Shown: in pieces, positions 34,008 to 42,684 of the stretch
Position numbering within the stretch: the stretch's first letter is position 1
Layout of the letters: each line of letters begins with the position of its first letter
From: Rapidithrix thailandica
GTDB taxonomy: Bacteria; Bacteroidota; Bacteroidia; Cytophagales; Flammeovirgaceae
Assembly (NCBI RefSeq): GCF_039710355.1
Contig: NZ_JBDKWZ010000004.1
Coordinates: 372,001-436,000, forward strand
Direction: 5' to 3'
Length of the DNA stretch: 64,000 bases
Program-made: the position numbers and the translations under genes
The notes under the pieces: model-generated
What the model was told of the DNA's origin: nothing
Database searches by the model: none
The model's input: only the letters and a program-made list of their open reading frames with translations

Positions 34008-34056
34008 GTTATTTCCGGTAAGCCTGCCCTTATTATTTTTTTAAAATAAAATTTAC

Positions 34057-34094
34057 TACGCAAAAAGCCTGCGCGATACCCCTATAACTTTGTA
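34057..34094 (+). promoter_or_regulatory. promoter with CGCA-N7-TGCG dyad upstream of the RNA ligase
   Basis: TACGCAAAAAGCCTGCGC, then 13 bases to CTTTGTA. The dyad CGCA (34059-34062) and TGCG (34070-34073) and the spacing equal those before rsr. TAACTTTG (34085-34092) matches the TAnnTTTG -7 box exactly. The start codon is only 24 bases further, so the leader is short. Confidence 0.78.
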
Positions 34095-34115
34095 GCATAC
34101 AATTGAGCAAATGCT

Positions 34116-35150
34116 ATGAATATCTCCTTACTAAACCAGATGATTTGTGAGGGCTATGTGGCCGTACAAAAGCATCCCGAACATTCGCTGTATATTTACA
34201 ACTATACGCCCAAGGCACAATTTGACCGGGTGTGGAACGAATGCACCCTGGCTTGCCGGGGATTGATTATGGACAAGGAGCACAACATTATCGCCCGTCC
34301 GTTCCGGAAGTTTTTTAACCTGGGTGAATTGGAAGACCAAACCTTGCCACAGGGAGAGTTTGAAGTGTATGAGAAAATGGACGGCTCCTTGGGGATATTA
34401 TACTGGGCGGGAGATACTCCGTTGATCGCGACCCGCGGTTCTTTTACAAGTGTACAGGCAGAAGAAGCGAACCGGATATTGCATTCCGATTATGCACATT
34501 GCCTGGACAAACTGGACCGGTCCAAAACTTATCTTTTTGAAATCATCTATCCTGAAAACCGCATCGTGGTGGATTATGGCAAGAAAAGAGAATTGGTATT
34601 ACTGGCCATTGTCGATACCGAAACGGGGCGTGAGCAAGCCTTGGAAGCGCTGGGTTTTCCCCTTGCCAAACATTACCGGGGATTGAAAGATTTACAGGCC
34701 TTAAAGCTGTTGGAAGAGGAAAACCGGGAAGGCTTTGTGGTGAAATTTCAAAACGGATTCCGGGTAAAAGTGAAGTTTGAAGAATACCAACGGCTTCATT
34801 TTTTAATGAACCAGGTCTCAAGTATTACAATTTGGGAAAAGCTAAAAGAGGAACAGGACTTATCGGATATTCTGGAAGATGTTCCGGATGAATTTTATAA
34901 TTGGGTAAAAACCACACGAAACCGTTTGCTGGCAGCCTACCAAGCTATTGAGCAGCAAGCAAAAACGGATTTTAAAGTGCTCGCTTCACGGAAAGAAACG
35001 GCCTTGTATTTCAATACCTGTCGATATCCTCATGTGATGTTTAAAATGCTGGAAGGAAAGTCGTGTGCAGTAAGCATTTGGCGCTTGTTAAGGCCGGAGT
35101 ATGAAAAACCTTTCGCCAGTATGATGAAGGATCGAGGGATGGATGAATAG
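34116..35150 (+). CDS. T4 Rnl1-type RNA ligase
   Basis: A 344-residue ATP-dependent RNA ligase. Nucleotidyltransferase motif I is EKMDGS with the lysine to be adenylylated at 87. Motif III-like FEIIYPENRIVVDY, motif IV EGFVVKF and motif V VKVKF follow in order. The N-terminal LACRGLIMDKEHNIIARPFRKFFN block is typical of Rnl1-like ligases. Length is close to T4 Rnl1. Rnl1 reseals tRNAs cut in the anticodon loop after end healing by Pnkp, encoded by the next gene. Cytoplasmic. The dyad promoter just upstream suggests co-regulation with Ro60. Confidence 0.94.
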   Translation: MNISLLNQMICEGYVAVQKHPEHSLYIYNYTPKAQFDRVWNECTLACRGLIMDKEHNIIARPFRKFFNLGELEDQTLPQGEFEVYEKMDGSLGILYWAGDTPLIATRGSFTSVQAEEANRILHSDYAHCLDKLDRSKTYLFEIIYPENRIVVDYGKKRELVLLAIVDTETGREQALEALGFPLAKHYRGLKDLQALKLLEEENREGFVVKFQNGFRVKVKFEEYQRLHFLMNQVSSITIWEKLKEEQDLSDILEDVPDEFYNWVKTTRNRLLAAYQAIEQQAKTDFKVLASRKETALYFNTCRYPHVMFKMLEGKSCAVSIWRLLRPEYEKPFASMMKDRGMDE

Positions 35151-35244
35151 AAGGGTTGAAGGAATGAGGGAATGAAGGGTTGGAGGAATGAAGGAGGGGG
35201 TTTTAAATTCAATTTCTAAAACAGTATTAAAAAATTATTGATAA

Positions 35245-36123
35245 ATGAAAAAAGTATTGATTTTAAAGGGTTTGCCGGGAAGTGGTAAGTCCACTTTTGC
35301 TAAAAAATTATTGGAAGATAACCCGGGCATGTACAAACGCTTAAACCGGGACGAGCTGCGGGTCATGCTGGATAACAATCATTTTACACCCAAGAATGAA
35401 AAATTTGTGCAGAAAGTGCGGGACCTTATCTTCTTGGAAGCTTTAAAAGAAGGAAAACACGTGATTGTGGATGATACCAATCTGGCTCCGCAGGCAGAAG
35501 AACGGGTTCGTCAGCTTGTCGCGGAGTACTGTCATGCATCCGGGCAACAAGTCTTTATCGAGGTGAAAGAAATGGATACGCCCTTGCAGGAATGCCTGGA
35601 GCGGGACGCCAAGCGGGAAAAGAAAGTAGGGCGTGATGTGATTATGAAAATGTACAACCAGCATGTTTTGAAAAATGACCGTGGCCCTAACTATCAACCG
35701 CAAAATCCGGCTTTGCCTCCGGCTATTATCTGTGATCTGGACGGTACCCTGGCGATCTTAAAACGGAGCCCTTTCAATGCCTTGGCTTGTGAAAAGGACC
35801 TGTTAAACGAACCCGTAGCAGAGTTGGTGAAGTCGTATAGCCGGATGGGGACCAAAATCCTATTGATGTCAGGCCGGGAAGAGACGGCCCGGGAGCAAAC
35901 CCAGCGTTGGCTGGCGAAGTACGACATTCCTTACGATGGCTTGTTTATGCGTAAAGAAAAAGACATGCGTAAGGATGCTGTGGTGAAAAAAGAACTGTTC
36001 GAACAGCATGTGCAAAATCAATACTTTGTCCGCTTTGTGCTGGACGACCGTAACCAAGTGGTGGATTTGTGGCGAATGGAATTGGGCTTACCTTGCTTGC
36101 AGGTGAACTACGGGGATTTTTAG
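35245..36123 (+). CDS. T4-type polynucleotide kinase 3'-phosphatase
   Basis: A 292-residue two-domain end-healing enzyme. The N-terminal kinase has the P-loop GLPGSGKST (9-17) and the VDDTN segment. The C-terminal HAD phosphatase has DLDGT (164-168) with LMSGREE and VLDDRNQVVDLWR motifs. The order kinase then phosphatase and the length match T4 Pnkp, which removes 2',3'-cyclic or 3' phosphate and phosphorylates 5'-OH ends to prepare RNA for Rnl1. It follows the ligase by 94 bases that hold an AT-rich purine tract (GAATGAAGGG repeats). It ends 3 bases from a convergent gene. Confidence 0.94.
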   Translation: MKKVLILKGLPGSGKSTFAKKLLEDNPGMYKRLNRDELRVMLDNNHFTPKNEKFVQKVRDLIFLEALKEGKHVIVDDTNLAPQAEERVRQLVAEYCHASGQQVFIEVKEMDTPLQECLERDAKREKKVGRDVIMKMYNQHVLKNDRGPNYQPQNPALPPAIICDLDGTLAILKRSPFNALACEKDLLNEPVAELVKSYSRMGTKILLMSGREETAREQTQRWLAKYDIPYDGLFMRKEKDMRKDAVVKKELFEQHVQNQYFVRFVLDDRNQVVDLWRMELGLPCLQVNYGDF

Positions 36124-36126
36124 TGT

Positions 36127-37005
36127 TCAATGGGCTGAACACATAACCTTCAGACTTTTCGGTTGAATAGTATAATCTACCGGAAAGTCTGTCTTCAACG
36201 GTTCTCCGTCATAATGTAAGTAGTGCTCATCAGTGCATTCGATACGTACTTTCTTCCCTCGTTGGCATTGATAATAAGGACTTTTTTCAAGGGTTCCGTT
36301 AAACAAACGGTAAGCTAATGAGAGTGCTTTGAATTTAGGAAAAGCTTTGATTACACAGACATCCATCAAACCATCGGAAATATTGGCAGACGGAGAAATA
36401 AATGCATTGTTTCCGTATTGGCAGGCATTGGCAATGGTCACGCTAAAGGCATTGATTTTGTGAGTTTTGCCATCAATGGTGATTGTGTAAAGCTTAGGCC
36501 GGTAGTTGAAATATTCACCCAATGAAGCGCGGACGTAGTTCCATAACCCCCGGCCATTCAACGTTGAAAAAGTATAACTCACTTTGGCTTCAAAGCCCGT
36601 TCCGGAAGTGCATAAAAACAAGCGCTTTCCCACCCGGCAGGTATCCATTTGAATACAAGAAGCCTGGTTAAGCAGGCCAATGGCTTTTTCAGGCTGTAAA
36701 GGTAGTTGTAAATGCCGGGCCAGTCCGTTGCCGGACCCCATCGGCACAATACCCAAGCAAGCCGGAGAGTCCACCAATCCTTGGGCCACTTCGTTGATGG
36801 TGCCATCGCCCCCCACGGCCACTACGATGTCCGTTCCTTGTGCTGCGGCAAGCTTTGCAATCCGGGTGGCATCTTTAGGCCCTTTGGTGTATTGAATTTC
36901 CCACCGGAACTTTTGACCATCCAACTTCTCTTGAATGGTGTTTAATAAGTGGTCTTTTTTGCCATTTCCGGCAATGGGGTTGATTATAAATACAAGTTTT
37001 CTCAT
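36127..37005 (-). CDS. diacylglycerol/lipid kinase (YegS/DagK-like)
   Basis: A 292-residue cytoplasmic lipid kinase from ATG 37005; the longer frame has no sensible N-terminus. It opens MRKLVFIINPIAGNGKK and has the catalytic glycine loop AVGGDGTINEVAQGL and GSGNGLARHL, hallmarks of the DAGK catalytic domain. The C-terminal beta domain contains YHYDGEPLK-like LHYDGEPL. It phosphorylates diacylglycerol or related lipids at the membrane surface. It is convergent with the PNKP gene, with only three bases between stops. Confidence 0.93.
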   Translation of the reverse strand: MRKLVFIINPIAGNGKKDHLLNTIQEKLDGQKFRWEIQYTKGPKDATRIAKLAAAQGTDIVVAVGGDGTINEVAQGLVDSPACLGIVPMGSGNGLARHLQLPLQPEKAIGLLNQASCIQMDTCRVGKRLFLCTSGTGFEAKVSYTFSTLNGRGLWNYVRASLGEYFNYRPKLYTITIDGKTHKINAFSVTIANACQYGNNAFISPSANISDGLMDVCVIKAFPKFKALSLAYRLFNGTLEKSPYYQCQRGKKVRIECTDEHYLHYDGEPLKTDFPVDYTIQPKSLKVMCSAH

Positions 37006-37088
37006 CCACACTTTGCAAAATTTCAGCACAAGTATACCAATCCTTCGGGCATTTGAGCAAAAATGGAAAAAGAAAACCTGTTGAAAAA

Positions 37089-37577
37089 CTACTGTTGGGC
37101 CAATTCCTCCAAGGCTTTGCCCGTTACCCGATAGACCGTCCAGTCGTCCATGGGTTCGGCCCCCAGGCTTTTGTAAAACCGGATAGCAGGCTGATTCCAG
37201 TCGAGTACCCACCATTCCAGCCGTCCGCAATCCCGCTCTTTTGCCAGACGGGCCAGAGAACTGAAGAAAGCCTTGCCGAAGCCCTTTCCCCGGAAGGATT
37301 CTCTGACATACAAATCTTCCAGATAAATGCCCGGCTTGCCCAGGAACGTGGAAAAATTATGGAAAAACAAGGCAAAGCCCACCGCCTGACCTTGGTAATA
37401 ACCGATCAGTACTTCCGCTGCTTTTCTTTCGCTAAAAAGGTTTTTTAGGAGCGTTTCTTCAGTGGTTTTCACTTCATGGCCCAGTTTTTCGTACTCGGCC
37501 AGTTCTTTGATGAAAGTGAGGATTAAAGGAATGTCCTTTTCTTGTGCAAACCGGATGTCTAATGTTTCTTTACTCAT
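37089..37577 (-). CDS. GNAT acetyltransferase, diamine/thialysine type
   Basis: A 162-residue protein from ATG 37577. The segment LAEYEKLGHEVKTTEETL, the YLEDLYVRESFRGKGFGKAFFSSLA acetyl-CoA loop and WVLDWNQPAIRFYKSLGAEPMDDWTVYR are close to SSAT/SAT2-type diamine or thialysine N-acetyltransferases. Cytoplasmic. It probably shares a transcript with the lipid kinase downstream. The exact amine substrate is uncertain. Confidence 0.9.
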   Translation of the reverse strand: MSKETLDIRFAQEKDIPLILTFIKELAEYEKLGHEVKTTEETLLKNLFSERKAAEVLIGYYQGQAVGFALFFHNFSTFLGKPGIYLEDLYVRESFRGKGFGKAFFSSLARLAKERDCGRLEWWVLDWNQPAIRFYKSLGAEPMDDWTVYRVTGKALEELAQQ

Positions 37578-37731
37578 AAATTTTATTAATTGCAGGTATA
37601 AATAGCTGGTTTTAAAATTCAAGCGAAAATGTAAATTTACAGATAGAAACTTGTTTTAACATTCAATAGTCGTTGGAATTAATTCTATCTCTCCAATCCT
37701 TCTTTCCCTCAACCCCTCTTTCCCTCAATCC

Positions 37732-37762
37732 TTGCTTAGTTGGACAAGGTATTGTACTTTTG
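37732..37762 (+). promoter_or_regulatory. promoter of the TetR gene
   Basis: TTG at 37732-37734 and TACTTTTG at 37755-37762, 20 bases apart, fit the Bacteroidota -33/-7 pattern. The TetR start is 26 bases further. Confidence 0.55.
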
Positions 37763-37787
37763 TAGAGTAAATAGTCGATATTTAGAT

Positions 37788-38348
37788 ATGGATAAGAAAG
37801 ATCTGATAGTCGTTGCGGCATTGGAATTATTTGTGAAGAAAGGATTTGATGCCACTCCTACAGCTGCGATTGCAAAAGCTGCCGGAGTGTCTAACGGCAC
37901 CTTGTTTCATTATTTTAAAACCAAAGAAATGCTGATCAATAGTTTGTATGCAGATACAAAGGAGCGGCTGTCGGTAGTACTGATGGATACAGCCCAAAAG
38001 GGAACAAGTATCAAGGGGAAATTCCGTTTGCTTTGGGAGGAAATGATCGTTTGGTCTATAGATAATCCTTTAAAATTTCATTTTTTTCAGCAATTCAGCA
38101 ACTCTCCGTATATAGATAAACTCACCAAAGAGGAGGGGCAAATGCGATTTGAGTTTGTCAATCAACTCTTGCTGGAGGGGCAAAATGCAGAAGTATTGAA
38201 AGCCGCTCCCTTGGAGTTGCTTAAGTCGGTAGCCATGGCAACAATTGTCGGAACTATTCAATATTTTTTAGAGAAACCGGATGCTTTTAAGCACCCGGAT
38301 ATTCAAGAGCAGGCTTTCTTAATCTTCTGGACCGCTTTGAAAGAATAA
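37788..38348 (+). CDS. TetR family transcriptional regulator
   Basis: A 186-residue repressor from ATG 37788; the first 16 codons of the longer frame overlap the likely promoter. The N-terminal helix-turn-helix is ATPTAAIAKAAGVSNGTLFHYFKTKEML (about 22-50), typical TetR. The C-terminal ligand domain is unspecific. It precedes an MBL-fold hydrolase in the same direction and probably regulates it. Confidence 0.93.
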   Translation: MDKKDLIVVAALELFVKKGFDATPTAAIAKAAGVSNGTLFHYFKTKEMLINSLYADTKERLSVVLMDTAQKGTSIKGKFRLLWEEMIVWSIDNPLKFHFFQQFSNSPYIDKLTKEEGQMRFEFVNQLLLEGQNAEVLKAAPLELLKSVAMATIVGTIQYFLEKPDAFKHPDIQEQAFLIFWTALKE

Positions 38349-38430
38349 ATGAATTTTTGAGAAACCTTTAGAGTGACTAGTCAGTTTAATAAATCAAGAA
38401 GTTCAAGTGCTATTCAACATTGAAAATTCC

Positions 38431-39537
38431 ATGAAGAAAAAAATCAAGTGGCTTATTGGTTTGATACTCATCAGCCTTTGTTCAGTAGGATTTCTCTCAT
38501 TTATTCACACAACTCACAGCCCGAACACCATGATACGATTAAAAAACTCAGAACAATTTGAAAACGGCAAATTCAAAAACACGACCCAAACACAAGTTTC
38601 TACCGGAAGCCTTTGGAAAGTGATGAAAGAATACTTAACCGATAACAGACGTTTCAAAAAACCGGAAAAGGTTATACCGGTTCATCCATTGAAGGCCAGT
38701 GATTTTTCGAAGGTGCCTTCTATGGAATATAAAGTGTATTGGTTGGGGCATTCCAGCTTTATTTTGGAGTTGAATCATAAAAGATTTTTGATCGATCCGG
38801 TGCTGAGTGAACGGGCCTCTATGTTTGATTGGGTAGGGCCTAAACGCTTTATCAAGGCGCCTGTGTCGGTAGAGGAAATGCCCGCTTTGGATGGCGTGAT
38901 TATTTCACATGACCATTACGATCACTTGGACAAGCAGACCATCATAACCTTAAGCCAAAAAGGCTTACACTTTTATTTGCCTTTGGGTGTGGGCAGTCAT
39001 TTGGCGCGTTGGGGAGTAGCTGCCGATCAACTGCATGAATTTGACTGGTGGCAGTCCTTTCAAGTAGGGAACGTAGAAATCCACTGTACCCCTGCACGTC
39101 ATTTTTCCGGCAGGGGAATCCTCGACCGCAACGCTACCTTATGGGCTTCCTGGACGTTTATCGGAGAAACACAACGGGTATTTTACAGTGGCGACACCGG
39201 AATGATGCCCGGTTTTGAAGCTATTGGTAAACGGTTTGGCCCTTTCGATTTGACGTTGATGCAGGTAGGGGCTTACGATAAAAATTGGAGTGAAATTCAC
39301 TTATTTCCGGAAGAAGCTGCGGTGGCCCAGGAAGCGCTTCAGGGAAAAGTAATGATCCCCTTGCATTGGGGGACTTTCGATTTGGCCTTACACGATTGGT
39401 TCGAACCGGCAACAAAACTGGAAAATCTCTCTCAAAATGCTTCTTGGCGTTTGGCTTTCCCAAAGATCGGAGAAGCTTTTACAGCCTCCCGGTCTAATGA
39501 TACACCATATTGGTGGAAAGCATTATTGGAAGAGTAA
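38431..39537 (+). CDS. MBL-fold metallohydrolase (RomA/NAPE-PLD/UlaG-like)
   Basis: A 368-residue protein with an N-terminal membrane anchor or signal (MKKKIKWLIGLILISLCSVGFLS). The metallo-beta-lactamase fold has VYWLGHSSFIL, the metal motif SHDHYDHLD (HxHxDH), a later His in ARHFSGRG, Asp in YSGDTGM and His in PLHWGTF. The WLGHSSF start and ARHFSGRG loop are typical of RomA/NAPE-PLD-like zinc hydrolases, which may act on phospholipids. It is likely periplasmic and controlled by the upstream TetR. A deleted MITE copy starts 3 bases after its stop. Confidence 0.9.
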   Translation: MKKKIKWLIGLILISLCSVGFLSFIHTTHSPNTMIRLKNSEQFENGKFKNTTQTQVSTGSLWKVMKEYLTDNRRFKKPEKVIPVHPLKASDFSKVPSMEYKVYWLGHSSFILELNHKRFLIDPVLSERASMFDWVGPKRFIKAPVSVEEMPALDGVIISHDHYDHLDKQTIITLSQKGLHFYLPLGVGSHLARWGVAADQLHEFDWWQSFQVGNVEIHCTPARHFSGRGILDRNATLWASWTFIGETQRVFYSGDTGMMPGFEAIGKRFGPFDLTLMQVGAYDKNWSEIHLFPEEAAVAQEALQGKVMIPLHWGTFDLALHDWFEPATKLENLSQNASWRLAFPKIGEAFTASRSNDTPYWWKALLEE

Positions 39538-39540
39538 TGG

Positions 39541-39604
39541 ACGTGGTTTAAACGTATGGTTTTTGAAACATTTTTTAGGAAAAAGAAAAAGTTTAATTTA
39601 CTTC
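39541..39604 (+). repeat. MITE-like repeat, family 1, copy C (internally deleted, 64 bp)
   Basis: Both ends match copy B: GTGGTTTAAACGTAT and GAAACATTTTTTAGG...GTTTAATTTACTTC. The middle 96 bases are missing, and the junction is at the 8-bp sequence GTTTTTGA, which occurs twice in copy B flanking the lost part. This looks like a deletion by direct-repeat slippage. Confidence 0.8.
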
Positions 39605-39627
39605 ATTATAAAAAAATAAAATGCTCT

Positions 39628-39667
39628 AAAAAAACCTTCCGGATTTCAAAACCCGGGAGGTTTTTTT
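39628..39667 (+). terminator. hairpin terminator after the MBL gene
   Basis: A7-CCTTCCGG, ten bases, CCGGGAGG-T7: a GC-rich stem flanked by A and T runs, with one U-G pair. It is a degenerate member of the accttcc palindrome family seen at 30132-30166. Confidence 0.8.
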
Positions 39668-39893
39668 AGTTTACCAATAAGTAGGAAAAGAAAATTTTAT
39701 ATTTTTTATTTAACTCTTGGAACTTTTTGTGCGTTTATTTGATACCCCGGCTATTTTTTTGCACCGGCTTTTAAGGATATTCAAATCTTTAATTGGATGC
39801 GAGTCCGGATAGAAAATGCTCATGACGATTCTGAAAAAAAGAGCAATCAGTATTCTTAACAATGCAAATTCCCCATTAAGCAATTAACAGTCT

Positions 39894-41156
39894 GTGAAAA
39901 GAACAATCCTGAAAGGCGCGATCTATGTATTTGCTGTGTTTGATCTGGTAGCGGTTTTGATACTGGAGATACAAAGGAATACTACTCCACCCGAACGCAT
40001 CCGAAATACCAGCGAATCATTGGCCCGGCAAGTACATAATGATGACAGTTTGGAATTGACTTCTCTATTCCCTCCCGATGAAGAATTAACCCAAGCGGTT
40101 CCGGTAAATTTACGACTGATCTCTAAGGAGGTTGTAAGAGCCGGACAAGGAGCCAAGTCGGTGTTGATGGATAAACAAGGAAAGTATGTGTACTCTTTTA
40201 ATCTGGAAGCCATGACCGTGACGGAATATGATCGCATCAGTAGGAAAAAGACCCGTACTTTGCAATTTTATGGCAGTCAGGGAAAAGGGTACGATTATAC
40301 GGAAAGGAAGTGGGTGGATTCTTTTGAAGAAAAACCGGTGGAAGGCTGTATTACGCATGAAGGCAACTATTTATGGGTGTCTTTGCACAATGGAGGAGGC
40401 ATAATTGCCTGGAATTTAAAAGCTAAAGACGAACTGCAAAATGTGAGTAAAAAGAAGGTGAAAGTGCTGTTGGCCGATGGGTCGGAAGAAGATACCTATG
40501 TGCGTTTTTTCACTACGGGCAGAACCCCGAAAGTGCTACTGGAATCTCCGGACGGACGTCATTTGATGGTAACCAATTGGCATGACAACAGTGTAACCGT
40601 CTTGGATATCCACTCTCCGGATGTCAACCGGTGGGCTTTGCAGCAAAATATCAAAACAGGTTCGGTGCCTCGTGGAATGGCCGTGGCTCCTCAACTCAAC
40701 AAACTTTTTGTAACGAATATGGGAAGCGGCCAAATCACTCAAATTGATTTGGCTACGTTCCAACGTTTGGGAGAATGGAAGGTGGGCCGTACTCCGAGGC
40801 ATATCCTGACGGATCAGAATTTTATGTACATCAGTTTAAGCAGCCCGGATAAACTGATAAAAGTGAGGCTGGACAGTATGCAAACAACACAGTCTATCCG
40901 TACCGCGAATGATCCCCGGACCATTGCATTTTCCGGAGACAGCTCTTTGGTATTTGTTACTTGTTACTCCAGTGAGAAATTACAAGCCTTTACAACCAAA
41001 GGTCTCAACTTGCTTGGCTCTTGGGATTCACCGGGAAAACCTGTGGGAGTGGCAGTTTATCAAAAAGGAGATATACTAGAGGCTTGGGTTTGTAATTATA
41101 CCGGTGGATATTTAAAAGTGTTTACCTTTGAAATGGAATACGGAGAAGCAATGTAA
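39894..41156 (+). CDS. YVTN-type beta-propeller protein, membrane-anchored
   Basis: A 420-residue protein starting at GTG 39894. One N-terminal hydrophobic segment (about 7-25) is a signal anchor. The rest is a beta-propeller of the YVTN/lactonase kind, with repeating SPDGRHLMVTNWHDNSVTVLD, APQLNKLFVTNMGSGQITQID and DSSLVFVTCYSSEKLQAF blades. Such propellers bind ligands or partners in the periplasm; a catalytic lactonase role is not supported by visible residues. Monocistronic, with a long nested hairpin after the stop. Confidence 0.82.
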   Translation: MKRTILKGAIYVFAVFDLVAVLILEIQRNTTPPERIRNTSESLARQVHNDDSLELTSLFPPDEELTQAVPVNLRLISKEVVRAGQGAKSVLMDKQGKYVYSFNLEAMTVTEYDRISRKKTRTLQFYGSQGKGYDYTERKWVDSFEEKPVEGCITHEGNYLWVSLHNGGGIIAWNLKAKDELQNVSKKKVKVLLADGSEEDTYVRFFTTGRTPKVLLESPDGRHLMVTNWHDNSVTVLDIHSPDVNRWALQQNIKTGSVPRGMAVAPQLNKLFVTNMGSGQITQIDLATFQRLGEWKVGRTPRHILTDQNFMYISLSSPDKLIKVRLDSMQTTQSIRTANDPRTIAFSGDSSLVFVTCYSSEKLQAFTTKGLNLLGSWDSPGKPVGVAVYQKGDILEAWVCNYTGGYLKVFTFEMEYGEAM

Positions 41157-41201
41157 AGAAATTGGAAAACAGGTTCCGGAGGTTTAACAAATGAGTGAAA
41201 T

Positions 41202-41307
41202 GGTGAATGAGTGAAATGGCGAGAGGGTGAAATGGTGAGTAGACTAATTTCCTTTCACCATTTCACGATGTCACTCAGTCACCATTTTATCTTATCACTC
41301 ATTCACC
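41202..41307. terminator. long nested hairpin between convergent genes
   Basis: The outer arm GGTGAATGAGTG pairs with CACTCATTCACC, and the inner arm GTGAAATGGTGA with TCACCATTTCAC. Located between the plus-strand propeller gene and the minus-strand SGNH gene, it is likely a bidirectional terminator. Relatives occur in the Y-RNA array. Confidence 0.7.
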
Positions 41308-41316
41308 AATCTCGGT

Positions 41317-42624
41317 TTATTGAATAATTTTCTCCGCAATGTATTGTGCCACTTTCCGGTTAGCTTTGCCATTGGGATGGGTTTCATAAGGAGGGTAGAT
41401 CAAATAATCGCCCGGATGATCTTTGTACTCCGGAATGATTTCATGAATGGAATGCACCTGAAAGTTGCGTTGTGTCAATCCGTTCAGTAATTCTTCACTG
41501 AGCGCCTCGCGTTTTCCCTTGTCAAAGTAATCCCAAAAAATGATATGGAATTCGCAGTCAGGGTATTTTTGAGCGATTTTCTCCCGCATACCTTCTGTCA
41601 AAGCAAAAAATAGTTCCTTATCCTCCGAGTTAATTTCTCGGTTTTGTTGACTGAAAAACAATTGATAGATGTTTGAGCCTTCCAACAGTTGGCCATAGAG
41701 GTTTTTAAAATCCGAGCTTTCTTTTTCAGGTTGATCATCAAAATATCCGGCAAACCGGACTTTGCCTTCCGGGGTCAGTTCGTATTTAGGATCGTGATGT
41801 CCCCAAAATTTTAAGTTGACATTTCTTCTGACATGATCGGGAATAGCGGTGTAAATCGCATATTTGGGCGCTTTGTCTACAATTTCCTCTACCAGCCCAA
41901 AGTCCAGTGCAGCGTAAGAATGATGTGTGCCATAGCCTTTGAAACCGAAGTTGTAAGCTTTGTACTGTTCCTGAAATTGTTGTCCGCACAAATAGGGGAG
42001 GGCCTCTTCATCGTTCAGGCACTCTCCAAAAGTAAAGGAACAGCCAAAAAACAAGAGCCCCTTGGCATTGCTTTCTTCCCTAACGGAAGGAGTGATTCGT
42101 TGTCCGTGTTTATCGATGGTATATGTTGCCTCATAAAGCACTTTTTCCTGCAGGTAACCTTTGGTCTCTGCCACAAAGTTTGCCTTGGGAACATAGCCCA
42201 ACGTATCGCTCAACCGGGCAAATCCGGGAGTGATATCCACATGAACCTGTTGGGAAGGGGGAACCTGCTCTTGGGAAGGTTGCGCGTGTTGCCATCCCAG
42301 ATAATATTCGAACGCACCCAATGCCAGTATCAGAAAGGCCGTGTTCATCATCACGGCTTTGGTGTTGGCGTTTAACCGGAATACAACCGGTGTGGCAAAT
42401 AAGAACAATCCCATCACTGAGAAGGTCCAGACGTACAAAGAGCCATGGATGGGAAACTGGGTCAATAAGGTTTTGATGGCTGCAAAAGCCCCTGTCAGTA
42501 AACTGAGAAAAAAACCGAACAAGGTAGCGAATAAAAACAGAAACTGTGCGGCCAATAAAAAGACAAAAAGTCCTAAGGCCAGCAACAACAGTTTCCGGTT
42601 GATTTTTGTAGGTTGAATAATCAT
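41317..42624 (-). CDS. membrane SGNH-hydrolase-like protein
   Basis: A 435-residue protein. Three N-terminal hydrophobic segments (about 13-45, 66-82, 92-110) anchor it in the inner membrane. The C-terminal domain has FFGCSFTFGE with a GxSxT nucleophile pattern (Ser196) and a late PYETHPNGKANRKVAQYIAEKI segment whose His fits the SGNH catalytic pair. Such proteins add or remove acetyl groups on exopolysaccharides. It is the last gene of the polysaccharide operon, 60 bases behind the carbamoyltransferase. Confidence 0.8.
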   Translation of the reverse strand: MIIQPTKINRKLLLLALGLFVFLLAAQFLFLFATLFGFFLSLLTGAFAAIKTLLTQFPIHGSLYVWTFSVMGLFLFATPVVFRLNANTKAVMMNTAFLILALGAFEYYLGWQHAQPSQEQVPPSQQVHVDITPGFARLSDTLGYVPKANFVAETKGYLQEKVLYEATYTIDKHGQRITPSVREESNAKGLLFFGCSFTFGECLNDEEALPYLCGQQFQEQYKAYNFGFKGYGTHHSYAALDFGLVEEIVDKAPKYAIYTAIPDHVRRNVNLKFWGHHDPKYELTPEGKVRFAGYFDDQPEKESSDFKNLYGQLLEGSNIYQLFFSQQNREINSEDKELFFALTEGMREKIAQKYPDCEFHIIFWDYFDKGKREALSEELLNGLTQRNFQVHSIHEIIPEYKDHPGDYLIYPPYETHPNGKANRKVAQYIAEKIIQ

Positions 42625-42684
42625 CGTTTAATAAGAATTCTAATCGTTGAAGCACTGCAATATGTAAGGGTTTTTTGAACCCGG

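Noticed and set aside
37006..37230. Longer N-terminus for the lipid kinase
   Set aside because: The added 75 residues overlap the acetyltransferase gene in another frame and lack family similarity; MRKLVFIINPIAG is the normal start.
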